From CAYVBW01 sp964588685 (GTDB lineage Bacteria; Patescibacteriota; Microgenomatia; UBA1400; PJMF01), in the NCBI GenBank assembly GCA_964588685.1, contig CAZPQG010000001.1:61737-125736 (forward strand): a stretch of 64,000 nucleotides of DNA, given 5' to 3'. Position numbers and translations under genes: made by a program. Within the stretch, counting starts at the first letter, position 1. Each line of letters opens with the position of its first letter. Below the pieces are notes generated by a model. It ran no database searches and was not told the origin of the DNA. It was given only the letters and a program-made list of their open reading frames with translations. Shown in pieces: positions 40,724 through 49,913 of the stretch.

Positions 40724-41176
40724 ATGTTATTACTTAAAAACCGCCGAGCCAGCTATGATTACGACATTAAAAAAACCTGGATTGCAGGGATAGTTCTTAA
40801 AGGCCATGAAGTAAAAAGCATGAGAGCAAAAGAGGGCAGTTTAAAAGGAGCTTATATCACAATTATTGATGAAGAGGCTTGGTTAATTAATGCCCGAATT
40901 AATCCTTATAAATATGCAACTTTAGATAACTACGATCCTCAACGTTCTAGAAAACTTCTCTTATCAAAAAAAGAAATTTTTCAACTAAAGAGTGCTGTTA
41001 ATAATAAAAATCTAACTTTGATACCACTGGAGGTTTTGCTGCTTAATAATCGTATTAAAATAAAAATCGGAGCTGGCAGGGGCAAAAAAGAGTATGAAAA
41101 ACGAAGAAAAATTAAAAAAAGAGATTTAAAAAGAAAAATGAGGAAAAATTTTAAACAAAAAAATATTGAAATTTAA
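40724..41176 (+). CDS. smpB: SsrA-binding protein SmpB
   Basis: 150 residues, normal length. LKNRRASYDYDIKKTWIAGIVLKGHEVKSMRAKEGSLKGAYITI, with the W and GxEVKS(L/M)R signature, LINARINPYKYA, RSRKLLLSKKEI and the positively charged C-terminal tail KKRDLKRKMRKNFKQK. It binds tmRNA and rescues stalled ribosomes. No tmRNA gene is visible in the adjoining spacers. TATAAT boxes at 40681 and 40698 are promoter candidates. Confidence 0.96.
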   Translation: MLLLKNRRASYDYDIKKTWIAGIVLKGHEVKSMRAKEGSLKGAYITIIDEEAWLINARINPYKYATLDNYDPQRSRKLLLSKKEIFQLKSAVNNKNLTLIPLEVLLLNNRIKIKIGAGRGKKEYEKRRKIKKRDLKRKMRKNFKQKNIEI

Positions 41177-41262
41177 AAATTTTATTAGCTTAATAAAATC
41201 ATAAAAAGCGGCCTGCTGTTTCAAATTAAATCAAGCTCAAGTAAATTAAGAAGGTAGGCTAA

Positions 41263-41290
41263 TTAGAAAGCTCAATACTTAGCTTTCTAA
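41263..41290 (+). terminator. Hairpin after smpB
   Basis: TTAGAAAGCT (41263-41272), loop CAATACTT, AGCTTTCTAA (41281-41290): a perfect 10-bp stem 86 nt after smpB. The following sequence is only partly T-rich, so termination is plausible, not certain. Confidence 0.45.
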
Positions 41291-41357
41291 GCAAGCTGTT
41301 TTAATTCTATTTTAATTTATCAAACTTTTTAAAATTGAATCCAATTTTATAAGCGTT

Positions 41358-42848
41358 ATGTTTAATCAACAAATTATTCGCTGGCAGCATTTTTTTTACT
41401 TCATTTTACTTATTTTTTTTGCCGCAACTTTAGCCAAACCTATTAATTTAACTAGACAAGACTTGGGCAGACATATTGCTAATGGCCGAGAGCTGACTGC
41501 CGGCAATGCAAAAATATTGACACAAAATTATTATTCCTATACTTATCCTGAAAAGGAATTTATCAACCACCATTGGCTGTTTGGTTTAATAGTCTTTGCC
41601 ATAGGAGAAGCTGCTGGTTTTGCAGGCATTCATTTATTTCATATTTTAATCTTAATAATTGCTTTTTATTTTTTTTTAAAAAATATCTATTCAGCAACAA
41701 ACCATACTTTCACACTTCTTTTTGGTTTAGCAGCGGCACTCTTTTTATCTTTACGTATCGAAGTAAGACCAGAAAGCATTGGTCTTTTATTTATTACTCA
41801 TTTATTGTGGCAGCTGAAAAAAATCATTGACACTCGCCGGATAACCCAGCAACAAATATTTATCTTGCTATCACAACAGTTAGTATGGATTAATATTCAT
41901 ATTTCTTTTATCTTTGCTATCTTTTTAATAGTTTTGCTTTTAGGCTGCTCCTATTTTTTACAAAGCCCTAATTTAGACAAAAAAATAAACAAAAAATTGC
42001 TAATGTTATGCAGCGGCTTAATGTTAATTAGTTTATTAAATCCTAATTTACATAAAGGTTTATTGCAGCCTCTCTTAATTTTTACAGATTATGGCTATCC
42101 TATTGTTGAAAATCAAAATTTACTCTTTTTATGGCGAGTCATTAATCATGCGCTTATTTTTCCTTACCTGCTGCTGCTACTCATTGGCTCTGGCCTATTG
42201 TGGGTCAAAGGCAAGATTTTATCTTGGTATGAAATACTACTTTGTTTTACCGGCTATCTTTTAGGATTTTTCGCTCTCAGAAATATTACTATTTTTATAG
42301 TTTTTACTTTCCCCATTTTAGCTAAATTAAGCTATGCTGCCATTAAAACCAGCTCTTTAAGCAAGCTTGAATTAAAACAAAGCCATAAACTTATCTTGAT
42401 AGGTCAACTTTATTTATTTATTATCGCTTTAGCTTTATCAACAAAAATAGTAACACACACAGCTTTAGCTCAACGAAAAATAGGCTTGCTGCCCCACCAA
42501 ACTCAAGCAGCGGAGTTTATTGAAGCCAATAAACTGAAAGGCCCTATTTTCAACAACTACGATATTGGCAGTTATCTCATTTATTATCATCCGGAGTTGA
42601 AGGTATTTACCGATAATCGGCCTGAGGCATATGGCAAAGAATTTTTTCAAAATATTTATTTACCAATGCAAACTGATCCTAAAATTTGGCAGGAAGAATT
42701 ACAGCAGCACCAATTTCAGACCGTTATTTTCAGCAATCAAGATCTTACTCCTTGGGGCATAAATTTTATGAGCTACTTAAACAACGACCCTGACTGGCAA
42801 AAGATATTTCATGATAAATTTATAACCATTTGGAATAAAATGGAATAA
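41358..42848 (+). CDS. Polytopic membrane protein, GT-C-like
   Basis: 496 residues with about 10-12 hydrophobic helices. The N-terminal loop LTRQDLGRHIANGRELTAGNAKILTQNYYSYTYPEKEFINHHWLFGLIV corresponds to the D.....GR.i..........p....ysyt......hhWL...l block of a large family of bacterial integral-membrane proteins related to PMT/GT39 enzymes. The conserved acidic residue in the first loop (QDLGRH) fits a GT-C catalytic position. The C-terminal extracytoplasmic part (about 385-496) has NYDIGSYLIYYHPELKVFTDNRPEAYG. It may transfer sugars from a lipid carrier; direct evidence is missing. Confidence 0.55.
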   Translation: MFNQQIIRWQHFFYFILLIFFAATLAKPINLTRQDLGRHIANGRELTAGNAKILTQNYYSYTYPEKEFINHHWLFGLIVFAIGEAAGFAGIHLFHILILIIAFYFFLKNIYSATNHTFTLLFGLAAALFLSLRIEVRPESIGLLFITHLLWQLKKIIDTRRITQQQIFILLSQQLVWINIHISFIFAIFLIVLLLGCSYFLQSPNLDKKINKKLLMLCSGLMLISLLNPNLHKGLLQPLLIFTDYGYPIVENQNLLFLWRVINHALIFPYLLLLLIGSGLLWVKGKILSWYEILLCFTGYLLGFFALRNITIFIVFTFPILAKLSYAAIKTSSLSKLELKQSHKLILIGQLYLFIIALALSTKIVTHTALAQRKIGLLPHQTQAAEFIEANKLKGPIFNNYDIGSYLIYYHPELKVFTDNRPEAYGKEFFQNIYLPMQTDPKIWQEELQQHQFQTVIFSNQDLTPWGINFMSYLNNDPDWQKIFHDKFITIWNKME

Positions 42849-43005
42849 AAACATTATTGAATTAATTAAACAAGAGATATTAAATCTTCGCTGCTGTTAA
42901 TAAGCGGCCTATTAATTGAAAAGTTATGCAGGATCAGTTTTAATAAGAAAGTAATAGTTAATTAATTATATTTTGCAAAAGTTTGATGCTGTTTTAAAAC
43001 TTTTA

Positions 43006-43025
43006 ATTAACCGCCGGCGGTTTTT
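43006..43025 (+). terminator. Probable terminator before the DUF5668-like gene
   Basis: AACCGCCGGCGGTT (43009-43022) is a GC-rich palindrome that can form a 5-bp stem with a CCGG loop, followed by TTTTT. It lies about 160 nt after the membrane-protein stop. Confidence 0.5.
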
Positions 43026-43064
43026 GATCAATTTAAAATAAAATTTACCAATCATAAAATAAAT

Positions 43065-43253
43065 ATGTCAAAAAAAATATTTTGGCCGATTTCATTAATA
43101 ATTATGGGCATTATCCTCTTATGTTCTCACTTAGGCCTTTTACCCTTAACCTTCTGGTATTTATGGCCTATCATTTTAATTGTAGCTGGTTTAGGAGGCC
43201 TGCTGACAGCTGATAGAGACGAGTGGCTAAGTGAAACTAAAAAAAACGATTAA
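43065..43253 (+). CDS. Small two-helix membrane protein, LiaI/LiaF-like (DUF5668)
   Basis: 62 residues. FWPISLIIMGIILLCSHLGLLP and FWYLWPIILIVAGLGGLL give the repeated W-P-(I/L)-x-L-I-x-x-G pattern of the LiaI-LiaF-like transmembrane region, DUF5668. The hydrophilic tail ends in EWLSETKKND. Such proteins take part in envelope-stress sensing in Gram-positives; no LiaRS-like kinase is near, so the role here is unknown. It is transcribed in the same direction as cmk (120-nt gap). Confidence 0.7.
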   Translation: MSKKIFWPISLIIMGIILLCSHLGLLPLTFWYLWPIILIVAGLGGLLTADRDEWLSETKKND

Positions 43254-43359
43254 TAATAAATTGAGTCGGGAATAAAATATATAGTTTCACAACTCAACTA
43301 GATATAAAAATATTTTATTTTTATACATACATTGATCATTTATAATAATTAAAATTAAA

Positions 43360-43365
43360 TATAAT
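43360..43365 (+). promoter_or_regulatory. Putative -10 box (TATAAT) 8 nt before cmk
   Basis: TATAAT ends 8 nt before the cmk ATG at 43374. If used, the mRNA would start at or within 1-2 nt of the start codon. -35 not obvious. Confidence 0.45.
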
Positions 43366-43373
43366 TTAATGCT

Positions 43374-44084
43374 ATGAGCCAAAAAACATTTCAAATCGCT
43401 ATTGATGGACCAGTCGCAGCCGGAAAAGGAACAATTTCTCGACTTATCGCTGATAAACTTGACTTTTTATATGTTGATACCGGAGCTATGTACCGAATTG
43501 TGGCTTTGTTAGGCATTGAAAATAAAGTTGATTTAGATAATGAAGAAAAATTAGCTCCTTTAATTGCAGGCACTGAAATTACAATGCGCAATCCGACTAA
43601 AGCTGAAATGGATGGAAGGCTAACCACAGTACTTTTAAACGACAAAGACGTTTCTTGGGACATTAGAACTGAAGAAATCAGTGAAGGTGCTTCCAGGGTC
43701 GCTGAACATCCGAAAGTAAGAGATGAGCTAATTAAAAAACAACAAGAAATTGCTCAACAGCAAAATGTGGTGATGGAAGGCCGAGATATTACCTATCGGG
43801 TTTTACCAAATGCGGATCTCAAAATATTTTTAACTGCCAACAAAGTTGTTAGAGCTAAAAGAAGACATTTCGAACTGTTAACTAAAGGCGTTGACATAGA
43901 CTTTGATGAAGTTTTTCAGAATTTAGTCCAACGAGATGAAAGAGACAGGCAGAGAGAAGTTAGTCCTTTAAAAAAGGAGCCGGAAGCTTGGTTAATTGAC
44001 ACTAGTGATTTATCTATTAAACAAGTAGTTAATTTAATTATGTCAAAAGTAAAAATCCTCATGGAGAACAAAAAGAATAATTAA
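43374..44084 (+). CDS. cmk: Cytidylate kinase (bacterial type)
   Basis: 236 residues. P-loop IAIDGPVAAGKGTISRLIADKL, CMP-binding YVDTGAMYRIVAL, VMEGRDITYRVLPNADLKIFLTA, RAKRRH and the lid RDERDRQREVSPLKK. It phosphorylates CMP/dCMP to the diphosphates, an essential step in pyrimidine nucleotide supply. Length is slightly above E. coli Cmk (227). A second, archaeal-type cytidylate-kinase-like gene lies at about 49 kb. Confidence 0.96.
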   Translation: MSQKTFQIAIDGPVAAGKGTISRLIADKLDFLYVDTGAMYRIVALLGIENKVDLDNEEKLAPLIAGTEITMRNPTKAEMDGRLTTVLLNDKDVSWDIRTEEISEGASRVAEHPKVRDELIKKQQEIAQQQNVVMEGRDITYRVLPNADLKIFLTANKVVRAKRRHFELLTKGVDIDFDEVFQNLVQRDERDRQREVSPLKKEPEAWLIDTSDLSIKQVVNLIMSKVKILMENKKNN

Positions 44085-44098
44085 ATCTTGTTTTTTAG

Positions 44099-46546
44099 CT
44101 AAAGCTCTTCTTCATCATCAGTAAAATATCTCCAATTGCAAGCTTGAGTTGGTTCCTGGCCTCTTTCAAAAATCTCTTCTGTAATAAGGGGACACTCCGG
44201 ACAAGCTAAAGTATTAGTTGGCACACAAATTTTAACTTTAATTAAATCTTCAGGTAAAATAAAAAAGTGAGGGTTATTGCTGTCCAGCAATAAGCGCATA
44301 ATTTGATTCCAAATTGGTGAAGCTCCTGTCATACCACTAGCCACACGACTCATTGGAATATTGTCATTATTGCCTACCCACGCTCCTACCAACCGATCGG
44401 TAGTGTAGCCCATTGCCCAATTATCCCTCCGATCATTACTGGTTCCGGTTTTAACAGCTACTTGCTGCTGCGGAATATTTAATAAAGAATGATAGCCAAA
44501 AGTGGTAGCACGCGCATTATTGTCTGACAAAATATCATTAATCTGATAAGCAGCAATTTTATCAAGAGTCCGAAATTGTTGACAAAATTCATTATCAATA
44601 AAACATTGATTTCTATAAAGTATTTTTCCTTCCTGATCTCTTATTTCTAGAAAAGGATCTAAATCAACACTGTATCCCCCGGTGGCAAAAGTGCCAAAAA
44701 CTTCTGCTAAATCTACCATTAATACTTCACCGGCGCCTAAAGTTAGAGATAGACCAAAACGATTACTGTCTGTCCAAGTGCTAATACCCATCTCCTGGCC
44801 TTTTGCTACTAAATTATCAACACCGATACTTGCCAAAACTTTTACTGCCGGTATATTTAGAGAGCCGGCTAAAGCTTGTCGTAAGGTTACTCTCCCCTGA
44901 AATCTTCCGTCATAATTGCGTGGGGTATAAGGGCGGCTGCCCGGGATGTGATAAGTAATGGGTGCATCGTCAATAAAATCCCAAGGATTCCGACCCAGCT
45001 CAAAAGCCAAAGCATAAGTTAAAGGTTTAATGGCTGAACCGGGCTGCCTTGGCCTAAGCGTAACATTCACTTGGCCATCTTGTTCAAAATCAAAATAATT
45101 TCTACTTCCTACCATAGTTAAAATTTCACCAGTTTGAGGATTAACTACTAAAGCCGCGCCATTGTTAACATTCAATCGAGCAAGTTGATCAACTTGCTCT
45201 GTTACAATTTCTTGCGCCTGTTGTTGCAAGCTTAAATCTAAACTGGTTCTAACTTCTAATCCGCCTTGATTCACCATCTGTTCGCCAAATTTTTCAGCCA
45301 GTAATTTTCTAACATACATCACAAAATGAGGGGCCTCAATGTTAATTACATCTGGATTAAAAGTTAATTTTTCCTGATTAGCTTGATAAGCATCTTCTAA
45401 AGAAAGATAATCATCTTCTACCATGCGGCGCAACACTTCCTCCTGCCGACGATAACTTAATTCAGGATTAGAGCCGAATGGATTGTAAATGGATGGGGCA
45501 GCCGGCAAACCAGCCAACAAAGCACTCTCGGCTAAAGTGAGATCTTTAGCTGGTTTATTAAAAAATCGCCAACTGGCTTCCTCAACTCCATAGGTTGAAC
45601 CTCCGTAGGACACTTCGTTTAAATACATCTCCAAAATTTCTTGTTTACTATAAGCAACTTCCACTAACACTGCTAAAATCAACTCTTTTATTTTTCGTTT
45701 GAGTGTTTTTTCAGGACCTAGCAACCTATTTTTAACTAGTTGCTGCGTAATAGTGGAGCCTCCCTGAACTCTGTCTTGTCTTAAATTATGAAATAAAGCT
45801 CGAAAAATGCCTCTGGGAGAAAACCCGTAATGCTGATAAAAGTCGCGATCCTCAATAGCTAAAGTGGCGTTGATCATATCCTGAGAGACGTCTTCCAAAG
45901 AAATTAATGTTCGATTTTCATCTTGATAAATACGATAAAGCAATTTGCCGTTACGATCTAAAATTCGGGTAGTTAAAGCTTGCTTCTCTTCAGTTAAAGT
46001 TCTGGGAGAAGGCAAGTCGACGAAAATATTTTGATAAATTGACCAGGAAGCCCCTAAAATTAACGCCGCACTTAATAAAGATAGGTATAATCTTTTTAAT
46101 TCAGGGGTTAAAATAGACGGTAAAAATTTTATTAACTGCTGCTTAAATTTAAAAAGAACGAAAAATTTTTGTTTTATATTTCGTCTAATATACTTAAAGT
46201 TTTGTTTTAAATACGAAGGTTTTTTTTGAAAAATTTTACCGTGAGTGACTTTGCTTGCTTTAATTTCAAATTTTTTATACCGCCAATTTAACAATTGCTT
46301 TAATAATTCTTCTTTTTTTTGAAAAAGCTTAACAACCTTTTTTTTAAATTTTTTAATTTTAATTTGAAAAAATTTAGCCCTCTTTTTTACCTGTTGATTA
46401 ACAGACTTTAAAAATTGGCTAGCTTTGGCTAAAAATTTTTGCCAAAATAATTCAAAACTGACTCTAATCTTTTGTATAATTTTAATTAAGATAGAGTTAA
46501 GCCAATCAAAGTATTTAATAATAGATGATAATAAATCTTTATGCAC
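44099..46546 (-). CDS. Class A penicillin-binding protein (GT51 + transpeptidase) with long basic N-terminus
   Basis: 815 residues, start GTG at 46546. Residues 1-150 are a cytoplasmic Lys/Phe-rich, helix-prone extension without known domain; one membrane helix at about 155-172. GT51 domain: AIEDRDFYQHYGFSPRGIFRAL (catalytic Glu), GGSTITQQLVKN, EILEMYLNEV. Transpeptidase: PGSAIKPLTY (SxxK), GSLNIPAVK (SxN), AVKTGTSND (KTG). The C-terminal tail holds four Cys (KICVPTNTLACPEC...QACNW). It polymerises and cross-links peptidoglycan. cmk converges on it with a 14-nt gap. A second class A PBP lies at 49.9 kb. Confidence 0.95.
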   Translation of the reverse strand: MHKDLLSSIIKYFDWLNSILIKIIQKIRVSFELFWQKFLAKASQFLKSVNQQVKKRAKFFQIKIKKFKKKVVKLFQKKEELLKQLLNWRYKKFEIKASKVTHGKIFQKKPSYLKQNFKYIRRNIKQKFFVLFKFKQQLIKFLPSILTPELKRLYLSLLSAALILGASWSIYQNIFVDLPSPRTLTEEKQALTTRILDRNGKLLYRIYQDENRTLISLEDVSQDMINATLAIEDRDFYQHYGFSPRGIFRALFHNLRQDRVQGGSTITQQLVKNRLLGPEKTLKRKIKELILAVLVEVAYSKQEILEMYLNEVSYGGSTYGVEEASWRFFNKPAKDLTLAESALLAGLPAAPSIYNPFGSNPELSYRRQEEVLRRMVEDDYLSLEDAYQANQEKLTFNPDVINIEAPHFVMYVRKLLAEKFGEQMVNQGGLEVRTSLDLSLQQQAQEIVTEQVDQLARLNVNNGAALVVNPQTGEILTMVGSRNYFDFEQDGQVNVTLRPRQPGSAIKPLTYALAFELGRNPWDFIDDAPITYHIPGSRPYTPRNYDGRFQGRVTLRQALAGSLNIPAVKVLASIGVDNLVAKGQEMGISTWTDSNRFGLSLTLGAGEVLMVDLAEVFGTFATGGYSVDLDPFLEIRDQEGKILYRNQCFIDNEFCQQFRTLDKIAAYQINDILSDNNARATTFGYHSLLNIPQQQVAVKTGTSNDRRDNWAMGYTTDRLVGAWVGNNDNIPMSRVASGMTGASPIWNQIMRLLLDSNNPHFFILPEDLIKVKICVPTNTLACPECPLITEEIFERGQEPTQACNWRYFTDDEEEL

Positions 46547-46555
46547 TGTGGCAGA

Positions 46556-46585
46556 ATTTTAACACAATTGACTACAGTGACTCAA
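46556..46585 (-). promoter_or_regulatory. Promoter of the GTG-start PBP gene
   Basis: On the minus strand TTGAGT (46580-46585), 18-bp spacer, TGT-TAAAAT (-10 at 46556-46561), then 9 nt and the GTG. Leader of 0-3 nt expected. Confidence 0.5.
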
Positions 46586-46765
46586 TAGATATAGTACATT
46601 ATAAAAATACAGCATTCAAATACTTTTCCCTCTAATATCAACTAATAATAAGACATAATTAATAAACGCAATAAAAATATAATTCAAAAATTTAAGATTG
46701 CTGAAGAAAATTAGCAAAAAAAATTAATATAAAATTGCCTTTTACAAACTACCAGCTAATAATTT

Positions 46766-47458
46766 ATGTTAAAAATTAGACCAATTAACCGTCTTCAAGT
46801 TTACTTATCAACTAAAAAAGACGGCTCTATAGTTAATAAAAGCCAGGCTGAAAAACTACTTGCAAAAAACGGCTGTCGTTCTTCTGTAATCTATTTTAAA
46901 CACCAACACCAAGCGCAGCGTTTTTATTTGCATAAAAAAAATAATTTGTCGGCTAAAATTTGTGCAGACGCTGTCATCAGTCAGCAACAAAAACTTTGTT
47001 TAGCCATGAGTGTGGCTGACTGCTTCCCGTTGATAATAGCTGCTCCGCAAAAAAATATTTTCGCTTTACTGCATGCCGGTTGGAAACCTCTCTTCCAAAA
47101 CATTATTGAGTTAACCGTTTTAGATTTAAAATATCTTTATCAACTTAAAGCCGAATCTTTAATTGCTTGGATCGGACCCGGTATTCGCAAGTGCTGCTAT
47201 CGTTTTAAAGAAAAACCGGTGCAAGCAGATTTAGCCCAATGGCAAGAAGCAATCACCGTTAAAAAAAATTTCTGGCAGATTGATTTACCCACTTTTATTA
47301 AAAATGAATTAATGCGCTTGAACTTTAACAATGAAAATATATTTGACTTTGAAGCCTGCACTTGCTGCGAAGAAAGCACTTATTTTTCACACCAACGAAG
47401 TAAAAAAACAAAAGAAGCGAACGGCAGAATAATGATTGGCGTAGAATCCAACACTTAA
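46766..47458 (+). CDS. YfiH/LACC1-family protein (multi-copper polyphenol oxidoreductase family)
   Basis: 230 residues. Family blocks: SVADCFPLIIAAP (Cys), FALLHAGWKPLFQNII (His), WIGPGIRKCCYRFKE, CTCCEESTYFSHQRSKKTKEANGR. These include the conserved metal/substrate Cys and His. Family members act on purine nucleosides (adenosine deaminase / phosphorylase activity of the LACC1/YfiH group); the older name polyphenol oxidase or laccase reflects early work. It is cytosolic with no signal peptide. Transcribed alone, divergent from the PBP gene. Confidence 0.88.
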   Translation: MLKIRPINRLQVYLSTKKDGSIVNKSQAEKLLAKNGCRSSVIYFKHQHQAQRFYLHKKNNLSAKICADAVISQQQKLCLAMSVADCFPLIIAAPQKNIFALLHAGWKPLFQNIIELTVLDLKYLYQLKAESLIAWIGPGIRKCCYRFKEKPVQADLAQWQEAITVKKNFWQIDLPTFIKNELMRLNFNNENIFDFEACTCCEESTYFSHQRSKKTKEANGRIMIGVESNT

Positions 47459-47572
47459 ATTAAATTTCAGCAATCATTGCTGTAAAAAAACCGATAAAAA
47501 TCCAATAATACAATTAACAATCCGCAAGCCGGCAGCTCAAAAACATATTAAGTTAAATCTTAAATCTAAATC

Positions 47573-48100
47573 TTAATTGAATTTTTCTAATAAAGCCTTA
47601 TTATTTTGATTTAGCTGCTGGGCCATAGTTATTTGACTTGGAGCAAGCTGGCGAATCAAACAGGTCGCTTGTTCAATGTTTAGCTCGAGCTGGCGGGCAA
47701 CTTCTTGTTTTAAATCATAATTAGCAAAATCATCTTCCAACACTTGAAGAGCTGCTGAGCTTAAATATTTTTGAGATTTAGTTAAAGCAGTATGAGTCAA
47801 AGAAGGCTCATCTTTTGCCATTAAAGCCTGAGCATAGTCCATTCGAATTTGTCCATAAGTTAGTTTCAGGCTTATTTTTTTTTGGCTAGGAGCAACCAAT
47901 AATAAAATTTGATCAACAGCAGCCACTAGTGGATAAGCTGTATGATCGGGCAAAATAGTTTGGCCAATGTAAAATCTTTTTCTGCTTGTTGCAGTATCTT
48001 CGTAGGAAATAACTTGATTAGTTGAAATTAAGGAAATGAAAAGAACTATGAGTGCAAACAGCAAAGCTCCAATTGAAAGTGTTAATCTAATTTTTTTCAT
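47573..48100 (-). CDS. Membrane-anchored DUF5667-like protein
   Basis: 175 residues. One N-terminal membrane helix (about 6-27, LTLSIGALLFALIVLFISLIS), then an extracytoplasmic helical domain: ILPDHTAYPLVAAVDQILLLVAPSQKKISLKLTYGQIRMDYAQALM, following the pattern of DUF5667 (LPg...Yp...l.d...l...p..k..l.l..a..Rl..a..l). It shares this layout with the secreted protein at 12.6-13.5 kb but has no proline-rich tail. Function unknown. Its start lies 59 nt after the stop of the CPBP-like gene upstream, so the three minus-strand genes to 49.4 kb may be one operon. Confidence 0.6.
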   Translation of the reverse strand: MKKIRLTLSIGALLFALIVLFISLISTNQVISYEDTATSRKRFYIGQTILPDHTAYPLVAAVDQILLLVAPSQKKISLKLTYGQIRMDYAQALMAKDEPSLTHTALTKSQKYLSSAALQVLEDDFANYDLKQEVARQLELNIEQATCLIRQLAPSQITMAQQLNQNNKALLEKFN

Positions 48101-48159
48101 AACTTATTAAGAATGAAGCTTAAATTTTAATTTTACATTAATTTTTAGCCGCTTTAATT

Positions 48160-48843
48160 TTAAAGATTGATCATAAGAGCCAATCCCCAAATAGCATGAC
48201 TCATCATGATGGTATAAACATTTTTTTCATTAGCAAAAATGATAGCCTGGCCTAATCCAAAAAAATAAAGTAAAGCAATCAAAAAACTAACATCTAACCC
48301 GCCGAAACGCAGCATGATATTTGATAAATGAAATAGCAAAAATAACAAACTGATTAATAAAATTTGAGGCATTACTTCAATCTCTTTAAAGACTGTGCGT
48401 AATACAGTTTGCATAAAACCAAAAAAGAACAAACTTTCCCAAAAACCTGTTAACAGCGCCAGAAAAAATTCCCACCAAAATTCATCCATGGCAAACAATG
48501 GTGCCGCTACCATTATTCTTCCGGATTTAATCATAGAAAAAACAACAACAATAAACCCGAATATACCGCCAAAGGCTAGTCCTCTTAATAAACCTGGGAA
48601 GAGCTTATAAGGCCTGACTGATTCAATAATATTTTCGTCTTTGATACTAGTAACATAAATAATAATAGGCAGCCCAAAAAAAATTGCCTTACCTAATGTT
48701 TCGTCAAAAAGCACAGAAAAATTAAACAAGGCCCTATAAAAAATCCACAAAATCAAGCTGATGCAGACTAAAGTTACAAATAAAATCCGGGGATTAGTAG
48801 TTGCGGCTGGAGGGGATTTAGCTTTTGATGGCATCAAGAACAA
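48160..48843 (-). CDS. CPBP/CAAX-protease-like membrane protein with degenerate active site
   Basis: 227 residues with about 6-7 membrane helices. The regions corresponding to CPBP motifs are recognisable: WESLFFFGFMQTVLR (motif 1, canonical EExxxRG), FLLFHLSN (motif 2, FxxxH) and MSHAIWG (motif 3, HxxxN/D). In motif 1 the second Glu and the Arg are replaced, and in motif 3 the N/D is Gly, so proteolysis is doubtful. An ATG at 48834 is an alternative start. The start overlaps the end of the kinase gene by 26 nt, showing translational coupling. Confidence 0.65.
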   Translation of the reverse strand: MFLMPSKAKSPPAATTNPRILFVTLVCISLILWIFYRALFNFSVLFDETLGKAIFFGLPIIIYVTSIKDENIIESVRPYKLFPGLLRGLAFGGIFGFIVVVFSMIKSGRIMVAAPLFAMDEFWWEFFLALLTGFWESLFFFGFMQTVLRTVFKEIEVMPQILLISLLFLLFHLSNIMLRFGGLDVSFLIALLYFFGLGQAIIFANEKNVYTIMMSHAIWGLALMINL

Positions 48844-49435
48844 TATTGGTTGTTTGCTGCTGATTGTTAGAATAAGTATCTATAACTAAATCATAAAGCT
48901 CAGGCTTCCAAAAATCAATTGGCTCATTAGGCTCAGCAAGGCCTTTTGCCACTACCCATTGCCGCCATTCTTTTTGATAAAGCTGCCTCCATTTTTTAAG
49001 ATTAGTTTGATAACGGTCATTAATATGAGTTTTAGCTTCTTCAACACTAATATCATCACGATTAACGATGCGGTCAATTCTGACTGAATCTTCGCTGCAA
49101 TAAACTAAAATCTTTAGGATAGCAGGTAAACCTTGTGCCATAAATCCTGAAAGCCAAGATTCAATAATCCATTGCTCTTGAGATTTTAATTTTTTTCTTA
49201 TATCTAAATCAACCTGTCGATCAAAATCATCATCGTAAGCAATAGCACTGTGATGAATTTTTTGAGTGTCATCATATAAACCTTTTTCCACAGCATACTG
49301 TCTCATAAATTCACCGCCGCTAAAGCCACTCCAACCTTTAAATTTAAGCTCTTCTTTAAGTAGATTTAATAAGGTGGTAGAACCAGAACCGGGCAGTCCG
49401 GAAATGGTTATATTTTTATATTTAGTTTTATCCAT
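48818..49435 (-). CDS. Cytidylate-kinase-like P-loop kinase (archaeal Cmk type)
   Basis: 205 residues. P-loop NITISGLPGSGSTTLLNLL, then FKGWSGFSGGEFMRQYAVEKGL and the segment SWLSGFMAQGLPAILKILVYCSEDSVRIDRIVNRDDISVEEAKTHINDRYQTNLKKW. This order (ISG.PGSG.TT, SAGe.fR..A, R...iv.R) is that of the short archaeal-type cytidylate kinases (Cytidylate_kin2). Because a bacterial cmk is also present at 43.4 kb, this copy may act on another substrate. The stop overlaps the start of the CPBP-like gene. Confidence 0.75.
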   Translation of the reverse strand: MDKTKYKNITISGLPGSGSTTLLNLLKEELKFKGWSGFSGGEFMRQYAVEKGLYDDTQKIHHSAIAYDDDFDRQVDLDIRKKLKSQEQWIIESWLSGFMAQGLPAILKILVYCSEDSVRIDRIVNRDDISVEEAKTHINDRYQTNLKKWRQLYQKEWRQWVVAKGLAEPNEPIDFWKPELYDLVIDTYSNNQQQTTNIVLDAIKS

Positions 49436-49913
49436 AAAAACTGTAAAGATAATTAATAATTTAAGAGTAGATATTTATTATTAACAGTATTTTAATTGAA
49501 TTAAAATTAAGGTTCTAAAAAATAAATGTAAATATAATCTTTGAAAAGATTAAACCTATCTTCTCAATAGGCTATTTTCCCAAATATCTTTTTTTAAATT
49601 TAGCTGCAATTCAATTTACGATCTTTATTTTGCGTTTTACTAAATTTTTCTTTTAACTTCTATTTTTTTTATTATAATGGAGATTCTATCAAAATTATTA
49701 ACATAAAATAATTAGCAAGGCTATCGGCCATTAAAATTAAGACACTAAAATTTGAAATAGCGCCGGCTGCACAGCGCCCAAGCTACAACCATTAATTTTA
49801 CAATTTTTTAAATGTCGTCCAGAATTTAAACATTATAATTTAAACCATTTATAATACAAAATATAAATATATAAATGTATCGTCGTCAACAAAGCTAAAA
49901 TAAGCCCAGTGCC
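49436..49913. other. Divergent intergenic region upstream of the second PBP gene
   Basis: 478 nt without an ORF of note. TATTATAATGG near 49670 is a candidate plus-strand -10. A GC-rich island GCGCCGGCTGCACAGCGCCC (about 49761-49780) stands out and contains short inverted words (GGCGC/GCGCC). I cannot identify an RNA gene. A leader of over 200 nt is implied if the TATAAT is used. Confidence 0.35.

Noticed and set aside
47468..47482. CAGCAA-TCA-TTGCTG hairpin as a terminator
   Set aside because: Followed by an A-run on the plus strand and no T-run on the relevant strand.
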